A stretch of 64,000 nt of DNA from the NCBI RefSeq assembly GCF_014201115.1, contig NZ_JACHDO010000001.1:682001-746000 (forward strand), in the 5' to 3' direction. The position numbers and the translations under genes are program-made. Under the pieces are notes generated by a model. It was not told the DNA's origin, searched no databases, and saw nothing but the letters and a program-made list of their open reading frames with translations. The stretch is from Nocardiopsis metallicus (GTDB lineage Bacteria > Actinomycetota > Actinomycetes > Streptosporangiales > Streptosporangiaceae). Below, piece by piece: positions 30,859 to 39,538 of the stretch; positions within the stretch are counted from its first letter, which is position 1, and each line of letters starts with the position of its first letter.

Positions 30859-32066
30859 GAGTTCCTCTCTTCTTCCTCGGTCACCAACAGGTCCCGTAGG
30901 TGCTCGTTGAGGAAAACGCCCTGCGGGTCCAGGAGACGACGATCCCGGGCGAAGCGGTCCCACTCCGGGTAGAGGGGACGCAGCCGTTCGGCGTGGAGAC
31001 TGTGCTTCTTCCCCCAGTGGGGCCGCCCTCCGTAGGCGAGGAAGATCTGCTCGATGTCGAAGAAGTAGTCCTCGTAGGGCAGGGACGCGTTGTGCAGCAA
31101 CGCGATACTGACGCTGTCGCGTCCGAAACTGGGGCTGAGGTGGGTCCTGTCTCCGGCGATCGTGCGGTACAGCACCCGCCAGCCCACACGCTGCCGGTGG
31201 CGGCGCATGATCCGGTCCCGTACCTCCCGGAAGCACGCCGGGCCCGCTTCGGCGGGAAGCAGGTACTCCATCTCCTCGTAACGCTGCTCCTGATCTTTGG
31301 GTAGTACCTCGTGGATGGGCCCGAGGTCCTCCTCGTACAGCCCTCGGGTGGGCAGGTCCAGGTCGGGTTCCCTGCCGGGCTCGTTCAGGGTGCGGACCTG
31401 GGTCTCATCACGCCTGGGATACCAGTAGAAGTCGAACATCCTGTTGCGTTCGACCAGTTCGTCCAGGTGTTCCAGGACGTCTTCGGTGCCCGCGCACCAG
31501 GAGAGCCGGTGCAGGTCGTGTGCGGGTTCCAGCCTGAGCCGGATGCGGGTGAACACCCCCAGCGCTCCCAGGGAGACTCGCGCCGAGCGCATGAGGTCGG
31601 GGTCGGTGTCCTGGTGCCAGTCGACGACTCCTCCGTCGGCCGTGACCATGCGTACTCCGGTGACCTGGGTGGACAGGTTGCCGAAGTTCTTTCCGGTGCC
31701 GTGGGTCCCGGTGCCCACCGCTCCGGCGAGTGACTGGAAGTCGACGTCGCCGAGGTTCTCGGTAGCCAGGCCGAGCTCGTACAGTTCCTGCCCCAGCTCC
31801 CGGATACGGGTTCCGGGGAGCACTTCGGCCTCCATCCGCTCCCTGGAGTGGGAGACGACCCCCCTCATCCGGTCCAGGGACATCAGCACCTGTCCCGTCT
31901 GCGCCAGGGGCATGGAGGAGTGCCCCCGCCCCACGGGCCGCAGGGTCTGGCCCCGCTCGGCGGTCTCAGCGACGAGCCGCCGCACCATCTCCTCGTCTTC
32001 GGGTTCGACAAGCTTGCGTGGCGTGAACTCGATACTGCCGGACCAGTTGCGAAAACCCTCTGCCAT
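30855..32066 (-). CDS. FAD-linked sugar-lactone oxidase (D-arabinono-1,4-lactone oxidase type)
   Basis: 403 residues from ATG 32066, chosen over an ATG at 32099 because GAGGGGACG precedes it. The N-terminal PCMH FAD domain shows VRRLVAETAERGQTLRPVGRGHSSMPLAQT (histidine position) and DVDFQSLAGAVGTGTHGTGKNFGNLS. The C-terminal ALO domain ends with YGGRPHWGKKHSL, the HWGK signature, and DPQGVFLNEHLRDLL. These enzymes oxidise aldonolactones or alditols with O2 and form H2O2. First gene of a two-gene unit with the ASRT-like protein. Confidence 0.9.
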   Translation of the reverse strand: MAEGFRNWSGSIEFTPRKLVEPEDEEMVRRLVAETAERGQTLRPVGRGHSSMPLAQTGQVLMSLDRMRGVVSHSRERMEAEVLPGTRIRELGQELYELGLATENLGDVDFQSLAGAVGTGTHGTGKNFGNLSTQVTGVRMVTADGGVVDWHQDTDPDLMRSARVSLGALGVFTRIRLRLEPAHDLHRLSWCAGTEDVLEHLDELVERNRMFDFYWYPRRDETQVRTLNEPGREPDLDLPTRGLYEEDLGPIHEVLPKDQEQRYEEMEYLLPAEAGPACFREVRDRIMRRHRQRVGWRVLYRTIAGDRTHLSPSFGRDSVSIALLHNASLPYEDYFFDIEQIFLAYGGRPHWGKKHSLHAERLRPLYPEWDRFARDRRLLDPQGVFLNEHLRDLLVTEEEERNS

Positions 32067-32150
32067 CACACGTCCCCTCATCGTCGCGGTCCTGTCCACG
32101 CAGGCCCCGGCGATCGCGTCATCCGCCGTTCCCGGGCGTTTCCACTCCTC

Positions 32151-32447
32151 TTACCGCCCGTCCTCGGGCTCCTCGTTCTCCGCCTGGGGCTTGCCGTCCA
32201 CCCTGGGCGGCGGTTCGTTGTAGCCTCGGCGGCTCCAGTCGGAGCTTCCGCCTCCGGGACTCTGGTGCCAACCGGTCGGATACCTGCGTCCGTCGGGCTG
32301 CTCCTTCCAGTACTCCGGCGAGCGCACGGCCTCCTGTTTGCGGATCGTCTCCCTGCGGATGATCCACAGGACGATGAAGATCACGATGATCGGGACGGCG
32401 ATGGCCGTCAGGGTCGCGATCAACCAGCCGAGGGTGGGCCATTCCAT
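32151..32447 (-). CDS. Small single-span membrane protein
   Basis: 98 residues behind GAGGAGACACCG. Residues ~5-30 (LGWLIATLTAIAVPIIVIFIVLWII) are one transmembrane helix with a following RRE positive patch, so the hydrophilic rest (SPEYWKEQPDGRRYPTGWHQS…) probably faces the cytoplasm. The tail is Pro/Glu rich. No family recognised. Same strand as the lactone oxidase, 84 bp upstream of it, so it may belong to the same transcript. The 185 bp on its other side shows nothing. Confidence 0.6.
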   Translation of the reverse strand: MEWPTLGWLIATLTAIAVPIIVIFIVLWIIRRETIRKQEAVRSPEYWKEQPDGRRYPTGWHQSPGGGSSDWSRRGYNEPPPRVDGKPQAENEEPEDGR

Positions 32448-32632
32448 CGGTGTCTCCTCTCGTTTGCCTGAGGGCGCCGCACGGCCGTGCCGGCTCGCCG
32501 GTCACCGCCGACGGGCCTTCCCCCGAGGGGCGGTGGGCGATCCCCGTCGAGCCGGGAGCCGCAACGTCCGTCAAAGGCCTGTGCCGCGCTTCTGTTACCG
32601 GTCGTCGGTGTATACGGACTCCTCCCGGTGGT

Positions 32633-34438
32633 TCACATGTGGTCACGGGGGATGCTCTCGGTCCATTGCCGTGAGCAGACACGTTCCTGTCCCTTGCAGG
32701 CGTCGAGTGTCGCGTAGGCACGGAACCCGGTCTCGTTACAGGTCAGGGAGGTGTGAGTCTCGGTGCGGGTGGCCCACTCGCCCCGGGTCAAGCGCATCGT
32801 CCAGCTGGTCCGGCCCCGGTCGGACGTGAAGTCGTCCCCCGTGACCCCGTAGCTCTCGTAGGCGCTGCGGCCCACGTCGAGGTCCATGTCCTCGAAGTGG
32901 AGGATGCCCCCGTCCTTCACGATCTCCAGGGAAGAGTGGTCGCCCGCCACGCACCGGTGGGCCGACCAGCTGTGGTCGCCCGGGACCTTGCGTGCGGTCG
33001 CGATCTCCGGTGTCGCCTCCGGTTCGCCGAAGGGCCGGGTACCGGGGGCCCGCCCTCGGGTACCGGGCGGACCGGCAGGACCAGGCTGCTGGCCTCGGGC
33101 CGCACCGTCGGCGGGGCGGGGAGGCGGCCAGGCCAGCGGCCAGTGGGAGGTGAACAGGGGCAGGCGGATCCGATGCCCCCGCGGGAAGATCTGCTCGACA
33201 CGGTTCATGGCCAGTTCCACGTCGTAGGACTCGCCGGGTACCAGCGCGCTCCGCCTCTCGTCCCCCTGCCCCGGTGGGTCAGGTTGAGCAGCACGTAGGT
33301 CACGCGTGTGGCGCTGCACTCGGGCGACACGTCGCAAAGCCGGGCGGTGACCATCGCCACGGCCTTGCTCGCGCTGAGCCTTAGTCTGACGCGGGTGAGG
33401 GCCCCGTCCTCGAACCTGCGGTAGTTCCACTCCGCCGCGACCGAGAACTCGCCGGCGGCGCCTCCGGGGTCGAGCGGGCTCTCGCCGAGGCCGAGCCTGA
33501 GCATGCGCTCGTGGTTGGCGAACCCGCCTACCAGTTCGAAAAGCTCGGCGTGGGTCTGGGAGTGCCGGGGGGTTGATCTCCGGGTTTTCGACGTCGTCCT
33601 CCACGGGGTCGTAGAAGAACTCGACGCTGAAGGTCGAGTTGTCGAGCCCGTGGTGTTCGATGAGCCGGACGGCGATGTCCCGGATCCGGTTCTGGACCGC
33701 TTCGGGCGGGCCGGAGGGGTACTGGTGGCCCAGGGAGGACGGGCTGCCGGGGTAGTCGACCGAGTCCAGCACCGCGTAGACGACGGCTCGGCCCCGGTGG
33801 GCGTATCCCTCCACGGCGGCCTGCACTCCGCGGAGCGCCTCCTCGGCCAGGCAGTGGCGCGGCCCCGCCTGGATGATCGCTGGAGGCGGGGCGAGGCGTC
33901 GCGGGATCTGCTCGAAGGGCCTTCCGACCCGGTCGACGCCCTCGCGCAGGCTGGCCACCGCCTCCTGGAAGCCCTGGTCGTCGTCGATGCGGAAGGCGAG
34001 TTCGGAGGAGGCGGACTTGACCGGCTTCATCCACAGGGGGTACCGGAGCCGGTGTGAGGGGTCGGGGGAGTCGAGGTCGACGAGGTCGAAGGGCGGATGC
34101 GCGTCGGTGACCTCGCTCTGGACGGTCCTGCCCCAGAACTTGTGCTCGCATTTGAGCACGGCTTCCAGGGCCGCTGAGGTGAGCCCGCGTTCGGTGCACA
34201 GGAGCGACACGGGGAGGGCGACCGGGAAGTCCCGGTAACCGACGATGGCGTCGATGCTGCCGTCGAAGGAGTCCAGGAGGGCCCTTGCTTGGGCGAGCTT
34301 GTCCTCGACGTCGATCTCACCGCTCTGGAGTTCGTCGATGTCCAGTAGCTGGTGGAACCGACGGGTCCGTCCGCTCGGGGTCGCCTTCAGTACTTCGTGG
34401 TTCCTTTCGTCCAGGACGACGACGAAAACGTTTCTCAT
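32633..34438 (-). pseudogene. Chimeric decayed gene: ATP-grasp ligase fused to C-terminus of a CocE/NonD hydrolase
   Basis: The frame from ATG 34438 starts as an ATP-grasp protein (MRNVFVVVLDERNHEVL … YPLWMKPVKSASSELAF … FSVEFFYDPVEDDVENPEINP). A six-G run at 33567-33572 (forward strand) then shifts frame; removing one base restores RHSQTHAELFELVGGFANHE, the family's continuation. The text then switches without a break to a CocE/NonD hydrolase beta-jelly-roll end (ARLCDVSPECSATRVTYVLLNLTHR, VELAMNRVEQIFPRGHRIRL, FTSHWPLAWPPP). More shifts occur near 33260-33274, 33109-33124 and 33031-33041. The hydrolase catalytic domain is missing. Four shifts leave a 601-codon frame free of stops, so naive gene callers would report one long protein. 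Confidence 0.8.
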
Positions 34439-34539
34439 GGTGTCGCACCATCCGTCCCTCGTGAGCCTTAAGCGAAGGGGGATGGGAACTGCCTACATTT
34501 CATGCGACTACCCGGGAGGGCCGTTCCTAATCGGGCGCC

Positions 34540-34581
34540 CCGGAGTGCGACGGGTACAGGTCTGCGTCCGGGGCACTCCGG
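34540..34581 (-). terminator. Hairpin between ion-channel remnant and ATP-grasp chimera
   Basis: Perfect 9-bp stem CCGGAGTGC / GCACTCCGG (34540-34548 and 34573-34581) with a 24-nt loop, downstream of the channel gene and upstream of the next minus-strand gene. Likely terminates channel transcription. The 228-bp gap shows nothing else. Confidence 0.4.
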
Positions 34582-34666
34582 CTGAGGAGGACCCGAAAGG
34601 CAGCCGTCGGCCTGCTGGGGGAGAAGGTGCTCCGGTGGGGAACCGGGGGCCTGGGAGCCGGGTGCC

Positions 34667-35435
34667 TCAGGGCCGCTGAAGCTCCCCGCTCCCGGCGCCC
34701 CCGTCATCGGAACCTGGGGCCGGCTCCGCCGTGTCCTCGGACTTCGCGGCCTTCCTCGCGGTTTCTGAGCTCTCCTGAGCGCTTCGGACGAACCAGGACG
34801 CCACCGCCGCGGTGACCACGCCGACCAGGGCGATGCCGATGACCATCAGTCCCACCGCGACCAGTCGGCCCTCGCCGGTGACCGGGTACCTCGCCGGTGA
34901 CCGGGTAGTAGTCGCCGTAACCCACGGTCGTCACGGTCGCCATGGCCCACCACAGAGCGTCCCCGAACTCGGTGATGTTGGCTCCGGGAGCCTGCTGTTC
35001 GGCGTCGAGCACGGTGATGGCTCCCACGAACACCGTCAGGGCCGCGGTCACCGCGACGTACGCGGAGATCCGCCCGGCCAGCGCACCGGCCATCGACCGG
35101 TTCAGCATGCGGATGAGGGCGAGCAGGCGCAGCAGCCGGAGCGTGCGGAACATGGGGAGGAGCACCAGTACCACGTCGTACCATCGCCGTGCCGCGTAGA
35201 GGAGGCGGTTCTCCGCCAACCAGAGCCGCACCAGGAAGTCGAACGCGAACACGGCCCACACGGACCAGGACAGGATCTGCAGACGGGCTTCCCAGGTCTG
35301 CCCCAGGTCCGATTCGATCACCGGCCAGGCATAGGCGACCAGGAACGCGCTCGCGAGGAGCAGCATCGGGACCTCGAGGCGCCGCTCCCATCGGGTGACG
35401 CGCTCGCCGTGCTCGGATTCTTCAGTGGTGGTCAT
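34667..35435 (-). pseudogene. Voltage-gated-like potassium channel, frameshifted
   Basis: From ATG 35435 the protein has six hydrophobic segments with an S4-like MFRTLRLLRLLALIRMLNR and the pore with selectivity filter ATVTTVGYGDYYPVTGE. Straight after, a 19-bp tandem duplication (34870-34907) shifts the frame. With one copy removed the reading continues GRLVAVGLMVIGIALVGVVTAAVASWFVRS, the expected last helix, and ends at 34667. As it stands the product would lose the pore-lining S6 helix and gain an arginine/glycine-rich tail to 34704. The gene was a K+ channel and is probably now non-functional, unless the duplication is an assembly error. Confidence 0.82.
34870..34907. repeat. Exact 2 x 19-bp tandem duplication in the channel gene
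   Basis: CCTCGCCGGTGACCGGGTA occurs twice with no gap (34870-34888, 34889-34907). Nineteen is not a multiple of three, which explains the frameshift after YYPVTGE. Confidence 0.97.
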
Positions 35436-35713
35436 GAGGGGAGCTCCCATCCTCGGCGCGGCCGCATGGCCTGGGGGAGGAATCGCTACTGGAGGTCTTT
35501 GCAGGTCGCAGGCACTCTACGGAACGCTGTGAGCTTATCCGGCGGCGGCCCTGGCCCAGAGGGGAGGCGGTGACCGCGTCGAGTCGCCCGGGGCCTGGTG
35601 GAGCCCGCGAGACAGAGCACCCGCGCAGGGTCCGCGCCGAACCTCTGGTTCCCTTGGGTACGGGGTTCCGGGCAGGCGTGGCCTGCCCTGCCGCTGAGCA
35701 ACGGGAGGCCGTC

Positions 35714-36538
35714 GTGGGTTTTCGGGTCGGGATTGCCGCCGCAGGCGCGCTGCTGACGGCGCTCCTCTCGGGCTGCGCGGTCGGTACCGACACCCCGGAG
35801 GGGCTTCTCCCCGAGGGCGGATTCGACTACCAGCTGGGCGGGGCCTACCCGCCGCCCGCAGGCGTCACGACCGTGGTGCGCGACTCCGCGGCCGAGCCCG
35901 CCCCGGGACTTTACTCGGTGTGTTACGTCAACGGCTTCCAGACCCAGCCCGGGGACCTCGGCCGCTGGTCGGAGGAGACCCCCGAACTGTTGCTGCGCGA
36001 CGAGGACGGCGAACCGATCACGGACCCCGGCTGGCCGGACGAGGTGCTGCTGGACACCTCCACCGCTGAGGGCCGGGAGAGGATCTCGCAGGTCCTCGCC
36101 GCCACCGTCGACCGCTGCGCCGACGCGGGCTTCGACGCGGTGGAGTTCGACAACCTCGACTCCTACCTGCGCTCCGGCGGGCGTCTGACCGCCGATGACA
36201 ACCTGGCGCTGGCCGCCCGGCTGGTCGCCCTCGCCCACCGGCACGGGCTCGCCGCCGCCCAGAAGAACACGGCGGAGGAGGCCGAACGCGGCAGGCGGGA
36301 GGCCGGATTCGACTTCGCCGTCACCGAGTCCTGCGCGGCGTGGGCGGAGTGTGCGCTCTACACCGACGTCTACGGGCCGGACAACGTACTCGCCGTGGAG
36401 TATCCGGCGGAACTGGAGGAGGCCGGTCTCGCCCTCGGCGCGGTGTGCGCCCACGTCTCCACGCCGAGCAGAACGGTCTTGCGGGACCCCGGACTGGTGG
36501 CCTCCGACGAGCCCGGATACCTCCACGACACCTGCTGA
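35714..36538 (+). CDS. Secreted lipoprotein of the GH114 (endo-alpha-1,4-polygalactosaminidase) type
   Basis: 274 residues from GTG 35714, five bases after GGGAGG; an upstream ATG (35570) would bury the signal peptide and is rejected. The start VGFRVGIAAAGALLTALLSGC is a lipoprotein signal with lipobox LSGC. The body has the TIM-barrel segments of GH114: VCYVNGFQTQPGD, VLLDTSTAEGRERISQVLAATVDRCADAGFDAVEFDNLDSY (acidic strand end EFDN), GLAAAQKNTAE and FAVTESCAAWAEC. These enzymes cut galactosaminogalactan-type polymers. Cell-surface location is inferred from the lipobox. Convergent or cotranscribed partners are not evident. Confidence 0.82.
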   Translation: MGFRVGIAAAGALLTALLSGCAVGTDTPEGLLPEGGFDYQLGGAYPPPAGVTTVVRDSAAEPAPGLYSVCYVNGFQTQPGDLGRWSEETPELLLRDEDGEPITDPGWPDEVLLDTSTAEGRERISQVLAATVDRCADAGFDAVEFDNLDSYLRSGGRLTADDNLALAARLVALAHRHGLAAAQKNTAEEAERGRREAGFDFAVTESCAAWAECALYTDVYGPDNVLAVEYPAELEEAGLALGAVCAHVSTPSRTVLRDPGLVASDEPGYLHDTC

Positions 36539-36634
36539 CGCCGCTTGCCCGTCCAGCGGGTGAACAGGGTTTCCTGGAGGACCGGGGCCGGATAACCTGT
36601 CGCCGCAGCGAAACGTCTCCTGGGAAGCGGGCAC

Positions 36635-37096
36635 ATGGCACCGAACATCGCCACCAACACCGAGGTCGACCTTGACGGGTTGCTGGAGTTCGTGCGGCCC
36701 CGGCACAAGGCCCTGCTCCTGACCCGGCGCGCTGACGGGAGTCCGCAGGCCTCTCCGGTGACCTGTGGGGTCGACGGGCAGGGGCGGATCGTGGTTTCGA
36801 CCTATCCGGAGCGGGCGAAGGCGCGCAACGCCCGTAGGGACGCGCGGGTCAGTGTGGTCGTCCTCTCCGACGACTTCGAGGGGCCCTGGGTGCAGGTCGA
36901 CGGTTCCGCCGAGGTCCTGGACGGAGAGGCCGCCGTGGAACCGTTGGTGGAGTACTTTCGGGTGATCGCGGGAGAACACCCGGACTGGGACGAGTACCGC
37001 GAGGCGATGCGGCGACAGGGCAAGGCGCTTGTCCGGGTGACTCCGCGGAAGTGGGGACCTGTGGCTACGGGTGGTTTCCCCGCTGACAGGGTCTAG
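36635..37096 (+). CDS. PPOX-class flavin/F420-dependent oxidoreductase
   Basis: 153 residues. FVRPRHKALLLTRRADGSPQASPVTCGVDGQGRIVVSTYPERAKARNARRDARVSVVVLSDD is the split-barrel flavin-binding core of Rv1155-like proteins (RADGSPQ motif, then KxRNLRRDPRV-like). WVQVDGSAEVLDG and WDEYREAMRRQGKALVRVTPRKWGP complete it. Such actinobacterial proteins bind F420 or FMN and reduce small molecules. Its stop overlaps the stop of the convergent DUF6506-like gene by two bases. Confidence 0.85.
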   Translation: MAPNIATNTEVDLDGLLEFVRPRHKALLLTRRADGSPQASPVTCGVDGQGRIVVSTYPERAKARNARRDARVSVVVLSDDFEGPWVQVDGSAEVLDGEAAVEPLVEYFRVIAGEHPDWDEYREAMRRQGKALVRVTPRKWGPVATGGFPADRV

Positions 37097-37398
37097 CCGA
37101 CCGAGTCACCGAAGGCCGCGGCGGCGTGTACCGAATCCACGGACACGGTGACGTGGCCGACCGCCACCTTCGAGGGCAGGGCCGCCCGGACCGCGGCTGC
37201 GGCCTCCAAGGAGAAGCCGCCGCACAGTTCGATGAGCGTGGCCCCCTCCGAGGCGAGCGCGGCGGCCACCTCGGGTGCCCGGTCAGCGCTCGGAACGGCG
37301 ACCAGCGTGGTACGGATGCTGCCTCGGTCGAGGACGGTCCGGTCGGTGTCGGGGTCGGTCTCGGGGTGCAGGTACAAATAGGCCCAACTCGCGCTCAC
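37093..37398 (-). CDS. DUF6506-like small protein
   Basis: 101 residues from GTG 37398 with a strong AGGAGGACGAC site. The start SWAYLYLHPETDPDTDRTVLDRG, the ATLIELCGGFSLEAAAAVRAAL block and KVAVGHVTVSVDSVHAAAAFGDS suggest the DUF6506 family (small alpha/beta protein). Function unknown. It converges with the PPOX gene; their stop codons overlap, so there is no room for a terminator. Confidence 0.65.
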   Translation of the reverse strand: MSASWAYLYLHPETDPDTDRTVLDRGSIRTTLVAVPSADRAPEVAAALASEGATLIELCGGFSLEAAAAVRAALPSKVAVGHVTVSVDSVHAAAAFGDSVG

Positions 37399-37582
37399 GT
37401 CGTCCTCCTGGTGGGGTTGCGGAGGCGCCAGCGTAGGACCTCGAGCGTGGTTGAGGTCAACAGGCCGTACCGGGAAGAGTCGGCGCGGGTCCGCACCCGC
37501 CGTCACCTCCACCGCACCGCAGTCCTAGGATGCGTCTCGCACACGGTGACAACAGCGACACAACAGGACAAGGGGTGCGGGT

Positions 37583-39472
37583 GTGGGCGGGCGGCCCGGA
37601 GGGGTGTTCGGCTGGGCCGGGATCTTCGTCATGGCCTGGGGCGTATACCTGATTGGTGCCGGGTTCCGGGACGTGCCGAGCAATCGGATGCCCGAAGAGC
37701 TTGGCGGGGCGCTGCTCCTCGTCCTGATACTCGCTCTGGTCGCGGGTGGCTACGTGCTCTTGCGGTCGACCGTGAACCCTGTTCATGATCCCGGGAGACT
37801 GCCCTCTCGTGGTCAGACCCTGGCCCGGATCGCGGGTGCCCTGGCCGGAGTGGCGCTGGTGGTTTGGGCTTTCCCAGAGCAGCATCTGGTTCCCGCTGTC
37901 GACAACGAGCGCGTGCCGCTGTACCCGGACACGTTCGTCGAATTGTGGGTCGGGGTCTGTTCGATCGCTTTGGGCCTGGCCCTGCTGGTCGGAGCCTCCG
38001 AGGGCCTGCCGGTCCGCCAGTGGAAGCGCGCGCTGGCTGGGCTGGGCTCGGGTGTGCTGGTCGTTGCGCTGATCGCGGTCCTGACCCCCGTTCTCAACAC
38101 CGCGTTGACGGTGGAGCACTCCACCGCCGCGGCTGGCAGTGAGCCCCCGCCTGTGCCTGCTGAGGTCAGCCAGGTGGGATGGAGCTGGCAGCCCGAGCAC
38201 ACCGTCATCGGGGTCGGACGCGGTGCCCTGGGCCCCGTCATCCAGTACCGGGACGGCTTCGTGGCTCTGGACGGGGCCACCGGTGAGGAACTGTGGTCCT
38301 ACCGCCGTCCTTACGCCCGCCGAGTGGAGACCGGTTTCTTCGCCGGGCATGAGGACCGTGCCTACTTCCACCACCAGGAGAGCGTCGAAACCGAGACTGG
38401 GACACTGCTGATCCTGAACACCGCCACCGGAGAGGTGGTGCGGGAAACGTCCATGCCCGAACCCGGCGAGGACGGGCTCGGGGGAAAAGGTCACCTGACC
38501 CCGGGGGCACGGGTGGCTCGCGACTCCAAGGACGGGCAGCCATTCGTGGTCGCCCGGACGATCGACTCCGACGAACCCCTCTGGGAGGTCCCGTTCGCGG
38601 ATGACGGCCCGGGGCGTTGGTGCCTGGGGCCACGGGACAGGGAACTTCAAGGCCATGGAGACCGCCTACTGCTGACCCACGTGTGCCTGGACGAGGACCA
38701 CCTCCCCGAGGGGGACGCGGACGAGAGGCATCATGTCCTTTCCGGCCTGGAGGTACCCGATGACGCGGTGCGGACCCTGACCGTTCTGGACACCACCACG
38801 GGTGAGGAACTGTGGCGTCACGAAGATGTACCCGAGAGGGTCTACGGGTTTGACGGCGCCGAGGTTCACCCCGCCCGAACCGAAGGCGCGCGCCCTGTGG
38901 CCGCGATTGAGGGCGGCCTGTTCGATCTGGAGACCGGGGACCCGGTGGACGCCCTTCCGGGAGAGCCGGACGATCCGGGATGGGGCGCGGACGACCTGAT
39001 CGCCGCAGACAGCGAAGGGGCCGTGGTGCTCAGACGGTACCGAAGCTCGGAGACCCACTTGCTGCTGAGCACGGACTCTGGTGGCAGTATCGTCCGAACC
39101 GTCGAGATCAGCAATCAGGTGCAGCGCGCATTCTGGACATCCGACATCTCGGAAGTCTGGGAGCGAGACCATGCGCATGCGTTGGCTGATGCCCTGCTCT
39201 CCACCCAGACCTGGCGGTTGGATGCTGACGGAGAGGAGAACAGCGAGGGTATGCGGGCGCTGATGGCTGCTCCGCTCGGCGCTGGGGAACCGGTCACCGA
39301 GGGCGACCTCGAATGGATCGGTTTTGACGGTGAGCGGCTTTCGGCTGAGGCGGGGCAACTGTCCGGAACGGCAGTGCATCGACTCCTCGCGGTCCCGGGT
39401 GCGGTTGTCTCCTACATCGAGGGCCCCGAAGAATCCGAGGTCCCCGCTCCCGTCCACGGCCTGGTGCCCTGA
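37583..39472 (+). CDS. Membrane-anchored PQQ-like beta-propeller protein (paralogue A)
   Basis: 629 residues from GTG 37583. The first ~175 residues contain four or five transmembrane helices (WAGIFVMAWGVYLIGAG, LLLVLILALVAGGYVLL, IAGALAGVALVVWAF, VCSIALGLALLVG, SGVLVVALIAVLTPVL). The rest is extracytoplasmic and has propeller-type repeats: YRDGFVALDGATGEELWSYRR, LILNTATGEVVRETS, LTVLDTTTGEELWRHED. These AxDAxTGExxWxY repeats are PQQ-like quinoprotein blades without obvious enzyme residues. It is followed 66 bp later by a paralogue with the same plan. Function unknown; a sensor or envelope scaffold is possible. Confidence 0.75.
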   Translation: MGGRPGGVFGWAGIFVMAWGVYLIGAGFRDVPSNRMPEELGGALLLVLILALVAGGYVLLRSTVNPVHDPGRLPSRGQTLARIAGALAGVALVVWAFPEQHLVPAVDNERVPLYPDTFVELWVGVCSIALGLALLVGASEGLPVRQWKRALAGLGSGVLVVALIAVLTPVLNTALTVEHSTAAAGSEPPPVPAEVSQVGWSWQPEHTVIGVGRGALGPVIQYRDGFVALDGATGEELWSYRRPYARRVETGFFAGHEDRAYFHHQESVETETGTLLILNTATGEVVRETSMPEPGEDGLGGKGHLTPGARVARDSKDGQPFVVARTIDSDEPLWEVPFADDGPGRWCLGPRDRELQGHGDRLLLTHVCLDEDHLPEGDADERHHVLSGLEVPDDAVRTLTVLDTTTGEELWRHEDVPERVYGFDGAEVHPARTEGARPVAAIEGGLFDLETGDPVDALPGEPDDPGWGADDLIAADSEGAVVLRRYRSSETHLLLSTDSGGSIVRTVEISNQVQRAFWTSDISEVWERDHAHALADALLSTQTWRLDADGEENSEGMRALMAAPLGAGEPVTEGDLEWIGFDGERLSAEAGQLSGTAVHRLLAVPGAVVSYIEGPEESEVPAPVHGLVP

Positions 39473-39538
39473 CCCGGTTTCGTCGGCTGCCCCGACCTCG
39501 CGCCAGCACTCGATCGAAGCTGAAAGCGGTACCCCCTG

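Noticed and set aside
32633..34438. A genuine 601-residue ATP-grasp/hydrolase fusion protein
   Set aside because: Family-consistent sequence jumps between three frames at four points and the hydrolase catalytic domain is absent; a pseudogene or sequence errors explain it better.
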